Below, one piece after another: positions 18,123 through 25,798 of a stretch of 64,000 bases of DNA. How positions within the stretch are numbered: position 1 is the stretch's first letter; each line of letters begins with the position of its first letter. The stretch comes from Wenzhouxiangella sp. XN24. GTDB taxonomy: Bacteria > Pseudomonadota > Gammaproteobacteria > Steroidobacterales > XN24. The stretch spans positions 62,001-126,000 of the forward strand of contig NZ_JAAMFG010000021.1 of the NCBI RefSeq assembly GCF_011064545.1, written 5' to 3'. The position numbers and the translations under genes are program-made. The notes below the pieces were generated by a model. It was not told the DNA's origin. It did no database searches and was given only the letters and a program-made list of their open reading frames with translations.

Positions 18123-18151
18123 GGCGAGAGCGCGGGGCGGCGTCACCTGCC

Positions 18152-19522
18152 TCAGACGCCGAGTGCGTCCAAAAAGCGCTGCCGCCAGGCGTGGATGTCG
18201 TTGCCCTGCAACACGTCCATCATGGCCCGGTACCTGTCCTGGCGTTCCTCCAGGGACATTTCGGAGGCCGTGAGAATCGCGTCCGCCACGCCGATCGCAT
18301 CGTAGGGATTCACCAGCAGCGCGCTCTCGCCGAATTCGGCCGCCGCACCGGCCAGCCGCGACAGCACCAGCACGCCGGGATCGGCCGGGTCCTGGGCGGC
18401 CACGTATTCCTTGGCCACGAGGTTCATGCCGTCGCGCAATGGCGTCACGAGGCCGATCTTCGCCAGGCGGAAATAGCCCATCAGCATTTTCCTGGAAATT
18501 CCCCGGTTGATGTAGCGAATCGGGGTCCAGTCGGGTTGCGAGAAGCGACCGTTGATATGCCCCGCGGACTGTTCGAGCACGTGGCGAATCTCCTCGTAGG
18601 CGCGTACCCCGCTGCGCGTCGGCGAGGCGATCTGGAGAAACACGAGGTGACGATGGCTGGCCGGATGGCGCTCCAGGAGCGCCTGGAAAGCCTGGAAGCG
18701 TTCCGGCAGGCCCTTACTGTAGTCCAGGCGATCCACGCCGATCACGAGCTCGCGCTCGTCGATGTCCTTGGCCAGTCTTTGCACCGCGCTGGTTTTCATC
18801 GAGGCGGCGGCCTGCGTCATGGCCTCTTCCACGTCGATACTGATCGGGTAGGCGTCTACCCGGATGCGGCGCTGCAACGCGCTGACGCGGCCGTCGGGAC
18901 CCCGCTCGCCACCCAGCCCTGCGGCGCGCAGCCCGGCGAGAAAGTTCTCGCAGTCCTGCTCGGTCTGGAAACCGATCACGTCGTACTGGGCCAGCGAGCG
19001 CAGGAGGCGGTGATAGCCGGGCAGCGTGCGCAGGATGTCGAACGCCGGGAACGGCACGTGGAGGAAAAAGCCGATCGGCTGCCGGACGCCGGCGCTGCGC
19101 AATTCCTCGGCCAGCGGAATCAGGTGGTAGTCATGCACCCAGATCCGGTCATCTTCCTGGAGCAGGGGACGCAGCTTGCGCGCGAACGTCTCGTTGACCC
19201 GCCGGTACGCTTCGTGTTGCTCGCGCTCATAACCGAAGATGCCGAGCATGTAGTGGCACAGTGGCCACAGCGTGCTGTTGCAATAGCCGTTGTAGTAGCC
19301 GTCGAATTCCGTCTCGTTGATGTCGATGGTGGCGAAAGTGATCTCGCCGTGACGATCCAGTTTCGGCTCGGTCGGTTCGCCGTGGCAGGTCTTGCCGCCC
19401 CAGCCGAACCAGATGCCTCCGGATTGCTTCAATGCAGCAAGAATCCCGACGGCGAGACCGCCCGCGGACTTGCCGCCCGAGGGTGCGGCCACGCGATTGG
19501 AAACTGCGATCAGGCGGCTCAA
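18152..19522 (-). CDS. otsA: trehalose-6-phosphate synthase (UDP-forming, GT20)
   Basis: 456 residues, close to the E. coli enzyme (474). The N-terminus is SRLIAVSNRVAAPSGGKSAG, giving the glucose-6-phosphate-binding loop; VHDYHLIPLA near residue 130, IGFFLHVPFP, and GVDRLDYSKGLPER are all GT20 signatures. It makes trehalose-6-phosphate from UDP-glucose and glucose-6-phosphate for osmotic or desiccation protection. Its ATG overlaps the stop of the upstream GH15 gene by 4 bases, so they form an operon. The usual partner phosphatase gene otsB is not adjacent and not in the window. Confidence 0.95.
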   Translation of the reverse strand: MSRLIAVSNRVAAPSGGKSAGGLAVGILAALKQSGGIWFGWGGKTCHGEPTEPKLDRHGEITFATIDINETEFDGYYNGYCNSTLWPLCHYMLGIFGYEREQHEAYRRVNETFARKLRPLLQEDDRIWVHDYHLIPLAEELRSAGVRQPIGFFLHVPFPAFDILRTLPGYHRLLRSLAQYDVIGFQTEQDCENFLAGLRAAGLGGERGPDGRVSALQRRIRVDAYPISIDVEEAMTQAAASMKTSAVQRLAKDIDERELVIGVDRLDYSKGLPERFQAFQALLERHPASHRHLVFLQIASPTRSGVRAYEEIRHVLEQSAGHINGRFSQPDWTPIRYINRGISRKMLMGYFRLAKIGLVTPLRDGMNLVAKEYVAAQDPADPGVLVLSRLAGAAAEFGESALLVNPYDAIGVADAILTASEMSLEERQDRYRAMMDVLQGNDIHAWRQRFLDALGV

Positions 19523-21324
19523 AACGCGTCCTCCCAGGGCTGGCTGAGTCGGATGGCGCCGAGGATGATGCCCACCAGGCTGTAGGTCTGCGGGAAGTTA
19601 CCCCAGAGTTGGCCGTTGCGCACGTCGTAGTCCTCGGACAACAGCCCCAGGCGGGTCCGGCAGCTCAGCATTTCTTCAAACAATTCCCTTGCCTCGTCCT
19701 TGCGCCCGATCTCCGCGAGCGCGTTGATGTACCAGAATGTGCAGATGTTGAACGCGGTTTCCGGTTCACCGAAATCGTCCGGTTCCCCGTAGCGGAACAT
19801 GTGCTTGCCGCGCCGCAGGTGCTTCTCGAGGCATTCCACGGTGCGACGGAAGCGCGGGTCGTCGCTTGCTACAAAGCCTAGGTCACCGATGAGCAACATG
19901 CTCGCGTCCAGCGTCGTGCCGCCGAAGCTTTCCATGAAACAGCCCTGTTCCTCGTTCCATGCCTGGGCGCAGATCTCCGCATGGATGTGGTCGGCCCGGC
20001 TGCGCCAGAGGTCTGCGCGTTGCTGGTCTCCGAGGTGGGCCGAGATCCGCGCGAGCCGGTCGCAGCCCGCCCAGCACATCATGCTGGAAAAGGTGTGGAC
20101 GCGGGCCCGGCCGCGGTACTCCCAGATGCCGGCGTCGGGCTTGTCGAACAGCTCGAAGGCCCGCTGGCCGATGTCCTCGAGCAGGGCCAGTTGCTCCTTG
20201 CCGGCCGAGCCGATCAGGCGGCGGTCGAAGAACACCTGGGCTGAGGCCAGCACGACCGCGCCGTAGACGTCGTTCTGGACCTGCTCGAAGGCCTGGTTGC
20301 CGACCCTCACCGGTCCCATCCCCCGGTAGCCGGCCAGCTGGCCGACGATGGTCTCGGTGAGGTCGGCCTCGCCGCCGATGCCGTAGACCGGCTGGAGGCC
20401 GTCGCCGTCGCTGGACGCGGCCACGTTCAGGATCCAGCCGAGGTAGGCCTCCATGGTGCGGGTCGCCCCGAGGCGATTCAGGGCATGTACGACGAAGAAA
20501 CTGTCGCGCAGCCAGCAATAGCGGTAATCCCAGTTGCGGGAGCTGCCGGGCGCTTCCGGGATCGAGCTCGTCACGGCCGCGATGATCGCGCCGGTGTCTT
20601 CGAAGGCGCACAGTTTCAGCGTGATGGCGGCGCGGATGACGGCCTCCTGCCACTCGAAGGGTACCGCGAGACCACGCACCCATTCCTGCCAGTAGGCGCG
20701 GGTTTCCTCGAAATGCTGGCGGCTGCTGTGCGCCACCGATTCACGCAGGCTCTCGTCGGGGCCGAGGATGAAACTCACCGGTCTCGTGAGGCGGAAAGGC
20801 CGCTCTTCACGCACATGGGTGAGCGAGGCGTCGGTGGTCAGGCGCAGGGTCAGGTCCGGCAGGACGTAACGCACATGGTTGCTGCCGAAGGTCTGGCGGG
20901 GATCTTCCGAGCCATAGCCGCCCGCGGGCCGGAGGCGGACCGTGATGCGCGGATTGCCGGTGACGGGCTCCACGTGGCGCACGAACATGAACGGGTGGAA
21001 CATGCGTTCGAAGTGCTCGAAGCGCGGCGCGAAATCCACGATTTTCACGCAACCGCCGTGCGCGTCGTAGAGCAGGGTCTCGAGGATCGGCGTGTTGGTG
21101 ACGTAGCTCTGCTCGGCGCGGACGAAGTCCTCCAGCACCACTTCGAATATGCCGCGCTCCACCTGCTGCTGGTCCGGCATGAGCAGGGCGCAGAACACGG
21201 GATTGCTGTCGAAGCGCGGCATGCAGGCCCACACCATCCGGCCGAATTCATCCACCAGTGCGCTGACCTGGCAGTTGCCGATCACGGCGAGTTCGAGCGA
21301 GGCTTCCTTTTGCGGCGACATCAT
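19519..21324 (-). CDS. glycoside hydrolase family 15 protein (glucoamylase/trehalase-like)
   Basis: 601 residues. The N-terminal beta-sandwich begins LAVIGNCQVSALVDEFGRMV and carries VWACMPRFDS, the standard opening of bacterial GH15 proteins with a trehalase-like N domain. The (alpha/alpha)6 barrel has the signature RNWDYRYCWLRDS near residues 262-275, followed by repeated helix pairs and AFNICTFWYINALAEIG near the end. Members hydrolyse alpha-glucosidic bonds (glucoamylase, trehalase), but several are uncharacterised. Coupling to otsA makes trehalose turnover likely. No signal peptide is present, so it acts in the cytoplasm. The first codons are ATGATG with GGAGGACC upstream, a strong ribosome-binding site. 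Confidence 0.88.
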   Translation of the reverse strand: MMSPQKEASLELAVIGNCQVSALVDEFGRMVWACMPRFDSNPVFCALLMPDQQQVERGIFEVVLEDFVRAEQSYVTNTPILETLLYDAHGGCVKIVDFAPRFEHFERMFHPFMFVRHVEPVTGNPRITVRLRPAGGYGSEDPRQTFGSNHVRYVLPDLTLRLTTDASLTHVREERPFRLTRPVSFILGPDESLRESVAHSSRQHFEETRAYWQEWVRGLAVPFEWQEAVIRAAITLKLCAFEDTGAIIAAVTSSIPEAPGSSRNWDYRYCWLRDSFFVVHALNRLGATRTMEAYLGWILNVAASSDGDGLQPVYGIGGEADLTETIVGQLAGYRGMGPVRVGNQAFEQVQNDVYGAVVLASAQVFFDRRLIGSAGKEQLALLEDIGQRAFELFDKPDAGIWEYRGRARVHTFSSMMCWAGCDRLARISAHLGDQQRADLWRSRADHIHAEICAQAWNEEQGCFMESFGGTTLDASMLLIGDLGFVASDDPRFRRTVECLEKHLRRGKHMFRYGEPDDFGEPETAFNICTFWYINALAEIGRKDEARELFEEMLSCRTRLGLLSEDYDVRNGQLWGNFPQTYSLVGIILGAIRLSQPWEDAF

Positions 21325-21395
21325 GGTCCTCCATGTATTTCCGCAAGGTTAAAGCGCGCGGCCGGTGAACACCAATGCGCGGTGCGCGAAAACGA

Positions 21396-21424
21396 CTGAC
21401 GCGCGACGGCGGGCCGGTTACACT
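21396..21424 (+). promoter_or_regulatory. candidate plsB promoter giving a near-leaderless mRNA
   Basis: CTGACG (21396-21401) and TACACT (21419-21424) are separated by exactly 17 bases and match four of six -35 and roughly four of six -10 consensus positions. Transcription would start near 21431, only a few bases before the plsB ATG at 21435, and no ribosome-binding sequence precedes that ATG. Both boxes lie in the 110-base gap between the divergent GH15 and plsB starts. Confidence 0.4.
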
Positions 21425-21434
21425 CCCGAGCCTT

Positions 21435-23891
21435 ATGTACCCCTGGCACGGACTGTGGCGGCTGGCGCTGTGGCTCACGAGGAAATTGATGTTCCTCTGG
21501 GTACGAACGCGCACGCTCGAGGCACAACTCGAGCGCGTCGCCTCCTTCTCCGCGCAACCCGTCTGTTACGTCCTCGAGCGTCCGGGCCTGGCCGACCTGG
21601 CGGTCCTCGAGCAGGAATGCCTGCGTCACGGCTTGCCGCGTCCGTCCACCGGATTGTCGATGGAGGGACTGAAGGAATGGCGCGCCGTCGCCTACCTGCG
21701 CAAGGGACCGAAGCGCGGCCGGAAAGCCCGCGGTGGCCGCCTGGAACGCCTTGCCGCGGCCGTGCAGACCGGGCAGGTGAAGGAAGTCATCGTCATCCCG
21801 GTGTCCGTGTTCTGGGGCCGTTCGCCGGACAAGGAGCGCTCGATCTTCAAGCTGCTGTTCTCCGAGGACTGGCGGATCGTCGGCCGGATCAACAAGCTTT
21901 TCATGATCATCTTCCATGGCCGCGACGTGCTCCTCCAGTTCAGCGAACCGGTGCAGCTGTCTGCGCTGGTGGCCGAGGGTCCCAACCCTGCGCTGGTGGC
22001 CCGCAAGCTCGGACGGGTGCTGCGCGTGCATTTTCGCCGGCGGCGGATCGCGACCATCGGGCCCGACCTTTCCCATCGGCGCACGCTCGTCAACCAGGTG
22101 CTGAATTCCGACCCCGTCCGCCGCGCGATCCGCCGCGACAGCGAAGTGCACAAGCTGCCGACGGCCAAGTCCGTCGCCAAGGCGCGCCGCTACGCGAACG
22201 AGATCGCCGCCAACTACAGCTACACCACGGTGCGGGTCATGGAGCGCCTGCTGATGTGGCTCTGGAACCGGCTCTACGAGGGCGTCGAAGTCGGCGGCGC
22301 GGAGCGCCTGAAGGCGGTCGCGGAGGGCAACGAGATCGTCTACGTGCCCTGCCACCGCAGCCACATCGATTACCTGCTGCTGTCCTACGTCGTGTATCGC
22401 AACGGGCTGGTGCCGCCGCATATCGCCGCCGGCGTCAACCTCAACCTGCCGGTCATCGGCCCGATCCTGCGCAGCGGCGGCGCGTTCTTCATGCGGCGGA
22501 GTTTTCGCGACGACCCGCTTTACGCCGCCGTGTTCCGCCGTTATTTCTCGCTGAACCTGGCCAAGGGCGTGGCGATGGAATATTTCATCGAGGGGGGGCG
22601 CAGCCGCACGGGCCGCCTGCTGCCGGCCAAGCCCGGGATGCTTGCGATGACGGTGCGCGCCTACCTCCGCGAGCCCGTCCGGCCGGTGGTGTTCGTGCCG
22701 GTGTATTTTGGCTACGAGCGGCTGTTGGAAGGGGGTACGTACGTCTCCGAGCTGTCCGGCAAGCCGAAACAGAAAGAGTCCGTGCTCGGGATCTTCAAGG
22801 CGGTACGGCAGCTGCGCCGCGATTTCGGCCGGGTGCACGTGAATTTCGGCGAACCGTTCTTCCTCGACGTGGCGCTGCGCACCCACCGTCCCGGCTGGCG
22901 CGAGGAGATCATCGAGGAGCACGAGAAGCCCGCCTGGTCGGGCCCGGTCGTGGAGGCCCTCGGCGACGAAATCCTCAAGCGCATCAACGCCGCGGCAGCC
23001 GTCAATCCGATCAACCTGCTGGCCATGACGCTGCTCGCGACACCGCGACAGAGCATGGTCGAGCGCCCGCTGGCGAAGATGCTCGACCTGTTCTGCACCA
23101 TGCAGCGCGCTGCGCCGTATGCCGCCGGGGTGACGGTCACCGGGCTCGACGGCGACGAGATCATCGCCTATGGCGAGCGCCTCGGACTTGTCGAGCGCAA
23201 GTCTCACCGTCTCGGCGACATCATCGCCCTGGCTCCCAAGGAGGCCCTGCGCGCGACGTACTTCCGCAACAACATCGCGCACCTCTTTGCGCTGCCGTCC
23301 ATCGTGGCGTGCTGTTTCCTGGACAAATCGGTGCTTCCCGTGGACCGGGTGCGCGGCCTGGCTCACATGGTCTATCCGTACATCGGCGGGGAGCTGTTCC
23401 TGCGTTGGGACCTCGCCGAGCTGGACGGGGAACTCGACCGGGTCATCGACACCCTCGTCTCGCAGGGCCTGCTCGTCCGCGACGAGGGCAACGGCGAAGA
23501 ACGCCTGCGGCGGCCCGCGCCACAGACGCCCGAGGCGATCGAGCTCTGGGTCCTGGCGCAGTGTTCGATCCAGACCCTGGAGCGCTTCTACATGACCGCG
23601 GCACTGCTCGCCAAGCACGGCTCGGGCACGTTGCGCCCGGGCCAGCTGGAGGACCTGTGCCACCTCATGGCCCAGCGCATGTCGATGCTGTTCCAGTTCA
23701 GCGCCCCGGAGTTTTTCGACAAGACCCTGTTCCGCGGCTTCATCGGTCGCCTGCGGAAAAATGGCGTGCTGCGTACGGACGAGTCGGGCCTGCTGGTCTT
23801 CGATGCCGGCCTGCTGCGCGCCATGGAGGATGCCCGGGTCTTTCTCGGCGATCGATTGAGGCGCGACGTATTGCAGGCGATGAACCTTTAG
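21435..23891 (+). CDS. plsB: glycerol-3-phosphate 1-O-acyltransferase
   Basis: 818 residues from ATG 21435 (E. coli PlsB is 807). All four acyltransferase blocks are present: HRSHID with His307 and Asp312, GAFFMRRSF for block II, IEGGRSRTGR with Glu386 in block III, and VVFVPVYFGYERLLEG for block IV. The catalytic positions are nearly those of the E. coli enzyme. It transfers an acyl chain from acyl-CoA or acyl-ACP to the sn-1 position of glycerol-3-phosphate at the inner membrane, the first committed step of phospholipid synthesis. An in-frame codon at 21375 would add 20 residues, but nothing in the family supports it. It competes with the fatty acyl-CoA reductase encoded 5 kb upstream for the same acyl pool. 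Confidence 0.95.
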   Translation: MYPWHGLWRLALWLTRKLMFLWVRTRTLEAQLERVASFSAQPVCYVLERPGLADLAVLEQECLRHGLPRPSTGLSMEGLKEWRAVAYLRKGPKRGRKARGGRLERLAAAVQTGQVKEVIVIPVSVFWGRSPDKERSIFKLLFSEDWRIVGRINKLFMIIFHGRDVLLQFSEPVQLSALVAEGPNPALVARKLGRVLRVHFRRRRIATIGPDLSHRRTLVNQVLNSDPVRRAIRRDSEVHKLPTAKSVAKARRYANEIAANYSYTTVRVMERLLMWLWNRLYEGVEVGGAERLKAVAEGNEIVYVPCHRSHIDYLLLSYVVYRNGLVPPHIAAGVNLNLPVIGPILRSGGAFFMRRSFRDDPLYAAVFRRYFSLNLAKGVAMEYFIEGGRSRTGRLLPAKPGMLAMTVRAYLREPVRPVVFVPVYFGYERLLEGGTYVSELSGKPKQKESVLGIFKAVRQLRRDFGRVHVNFGEPFFLDVALRTHRPGWREEIIEEHEKPAWSGPVVEALGDEILKRINAAAAVNPINLLAMTLLATPRQSMVERPLAKMLDLFCTMQRAAPYAAGVTVTGLDGDEIIAYGERLGLVERKSHRLGDIIALAPKEALRATYFRNNIAHLFALPSIVACCFLDKSVLPVDRVRGLAHMVYPYIGGELFLRWDLAELDGELDRVIDTLVSQGLLVRDEGNGEERLRRPAPQTPEAIELWVLAQCSIQTLERFYMTAALLAKHGSGTLRPGQLEDLCHLMAQRMSMLFQFSAPEFFDKTLFRGFIGRLRKNGVLRTDESGLLVFDAGLLRAMEDARVFLGDRLRRDVLQAMNL

Positions 23892-23928
23892 GGGGCGCTG
23901 TGCAGCTCGACAGGGGAGAGTGATTCCG

Positions 23929-25515
23929 ATGCCACCGGCGCACAAGATTCGGCCGGCCGTCCTCGCGCTCATCATCGCGACCGTTCCCCTGGCAGCATGT
24001 GCGGGCGTGAGCAGTGCGAAGCCGGCCCTGGTGTTCGACGGTCGTTTCGACGACTGGCCCCGCGGCACGACGGCCCTGGCGGATCCCTGGTTCCTGTACT
24101 TCCGGCTGTCCCTGCCGACGGTCGTCGGCCTGCAGGCCGCCTACACGACGACCGAGCTGTTGATCGACCTCGACGCTGACGCAGGCACCGGTCGCAGCGT
24201 GGAATCCCGGGCCGGCGGGGATGATGCGCTCGGTGTCGAACTGTCCCTGCGGTTCGCGCCTCGTGCCGGGCATTCGGCCGTGCGGCCTCCCGGCGGCCGG
24301 TCTCCCCGCGGCGGGCCGCCCGGTGGCGCGGCGGCGGTGGCCTATGCGCGGGATGGCAGCCCGACCAAGCTGGCACACCAGCAAGTGGCCTTTGCCGCCT
24401 TGCCGACCCATGCGGCCGACGCCTTCGAATTGCGCGTGGCCCGTCATGTGCTGCAGCGACACGAAGCCGCGGCCCGCCTGCGGGCGCCGGGCCGTGGCCG
24501 CGCCAAGTTCCGGCGCCTCGACGCGGATGGCGTGGTGGTCTGGGAATCCGGGCCCCTGTTTTTCGAGCGCCCCGCGGCCGCCGCCACGGCACCGCGTGCC
24601 GGTGCTTTTCCTGTCCGTGCGGACGACGCGATCAGGATCATGTCCATCAACGTGCGCCGCGGCGGCCCGCTCGAAGAACCGGGACCGCTGGCGCGCGTCG
24701 TCGCCGCGGCAGACCCCGATATCGTCCTACTGCAGGAATGGGATCAGCGGGGCGGACGAGACACGAGGTCGAGCCCTGCGCGAGCCGCGTCGCTGGCGCG
24801 CTGGTTCGACACGCACGTCCCGGGCGGGCGGCCGTGGCGGGCGCGCCGCTCGCAGGCCCATGGAGTCGCGATCGTGGCGCGCCACGAAATGTCGCCGCTC
24901 GGGCCGGAGCAGGTGTTGTTTCCGACGCCGGCCGACGGGAGCGGCCCGACGCTTCGGCCCGTGCGTTACGTTGCTGCTCGCGTGGACACCCCGCTCGGTC
25001 CCGTGGCGGTCGCGAGCATCCATCTCAGTTGCTGCGGCGCCCCGGGCTCCATGGAGGATCGCGAACGCGCTGCGCAGGCGACTGCCCTGCATGCCGCTTT
25101 CCGGGCCGCGGTGGCCCGGGCCGATGTGGGCATGGTCGTGGTCGGAGGTGATTTCAACCTGGTGGGCGAAGTCCATCCCCGCAACGTGATCGCGGCCTCG
25201 CTCGATCTCGACGGCTCGGCCCTGGCGGTTGCGCCGGCGCTGGCGCCCGGGGACCGGGCGGCGACGACGTGGCGCGACCCGCACTCGAGATTCTCACCGT
25301 CGCAACTCGACTTCCTGTTGTATTCAGATGCGACCGCCGTGTTGCAGGCGGCCTTCGTCGCCGACACCGCGACGATGTCGGAGACGACCCTGCGGCGGGC
25401 CGGCCTGCTGCGCGACGATGCGGCGTTCAGCGATCATCTCGGCGTCGTGATCGACCTGCGCCGGCGTGATCCGCGACTCGCCGCGACAGGCGCCCGCGAA
25501 GCGGCCGAACACTGA
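23929..25515 (+). CDS. lipoprotein with N-terminal beta-type domain and endonuclease/exonuclease/phosphatase domain
   Basis: 528 residues from ATG 23929, with GGGGAG nine bases upstream; the GTG at 23920 has no spacing for it. A hydrophobic N-terminus ends in LAAC with lipobox Cys24, so it is an exported lipoprotein. Residues about 35-230 form an unassigned domain beginning FDGRFDDW that resembles carbohydrate-binding or DOMON-like beta folds. Residues about 240-515 are the EEP domain: MSINVR, LLQEWDQ (metal-binding Glu near 269), GGDFNLVGE near 406, and SDHLG with the catalytic His near 501. It could cleave DNA, a phosphodiester lipid or an inositol phosphate outside the cytoplasm. Specificity is unknown. 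Confidence 0.75.
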   Translation: MPPAHKIRPAVLALIIATVPLAACAGVSSAKPALVFDGRFDDWPRGTTALADPWFLYFRLSLPTVVGLQAAYTTTELLIDLDADAGTGRSVESRAGGDDALGVELSLRFAPRAGHSAVRPPGGRSPRGGPPGGAAAVAYARDGSPTKLAHQQVAFAALPTHAADAFELRVARHVLQRHEAAARLRAPGRGRAKFRRLDADGVVVWESGPLFFERPAAAATAPRAGAFPVRADDAIRIMSINVRRGGPLEEPGPLARVVAAADPDIVLLQEWDQRGGRDTRSSPARAASLARWFDTHVPGGRPWRARRSQAHGVAIVARHEMSPLGPEQVLFPTPADGSGPTLRPVRYVAARVDTPLGPVAVASIHLSCCGAPGSMEDRERAAQATALHAAFRAAVARADVGMVVVGGDFNLVGEVHPRNVIAASLDLDGSALAVAPALAPGDRAATTWRDPHSRFSPSQLDFLLYSDATAVLQAAFVADTATMSETTLRRAGLLRDDAAFSDHLGVVIDLRRRDPRLAATGAREAAEH

Positions 25516-25631
25516 CTTCGGGAGCGAAATCCGGAGCGGCGGGAAGGGCTTTGCCGCTGTGTTTCCCTGTATTTGGATGCTGCGTTGCAGCGCGCATGCG
25601 CGTCCGTCAACTGCGTCCAGCTTGCATGTTT

Positions 25632-25645
25632 TTGCATCGATGCAA
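25632..25645. promoter_or_regulatory. perfect 14-bp palindrome upstream of the DUF1302 cluster
   Basis: TTGCATCGATGCAA is a perfect inverted repeat in the 283-base gap before the DUF1302 gene, which is visibly AT-richer than the flanking genes. It sits about 150 bases upstream of the ATG at 25799, so it could be an operator or an activator site for the four-gene envelope cluster. The binding protein is not known to me. Nothing else is evident in the gap except the GGGGAG ribosome-binding site just before the start. Confidence 0.45.
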
Positions 25646-25798
25646 CACGCTTTAACCTTTGAAAAAGCGGTGAATTCGCGCGCCAGGCCGATATGTTGTT
25701 TTCCTGTTACGGATTCTGTAAGAGTAGCGGCTCGCGCCGGACGGAATCCGGCTGCGGGCAACGTGCATAAACACAATTCAGAAATCTGGGGAGTCCTA

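Noticed and set aside
21321-24068. A 915-codon open frame opposite plsB
   Set aside because: It is an antisense reading of plsB and the start of the EEP lipoprotein gene. It begins with a low-complexity stretch and shows no protein-like pattern.
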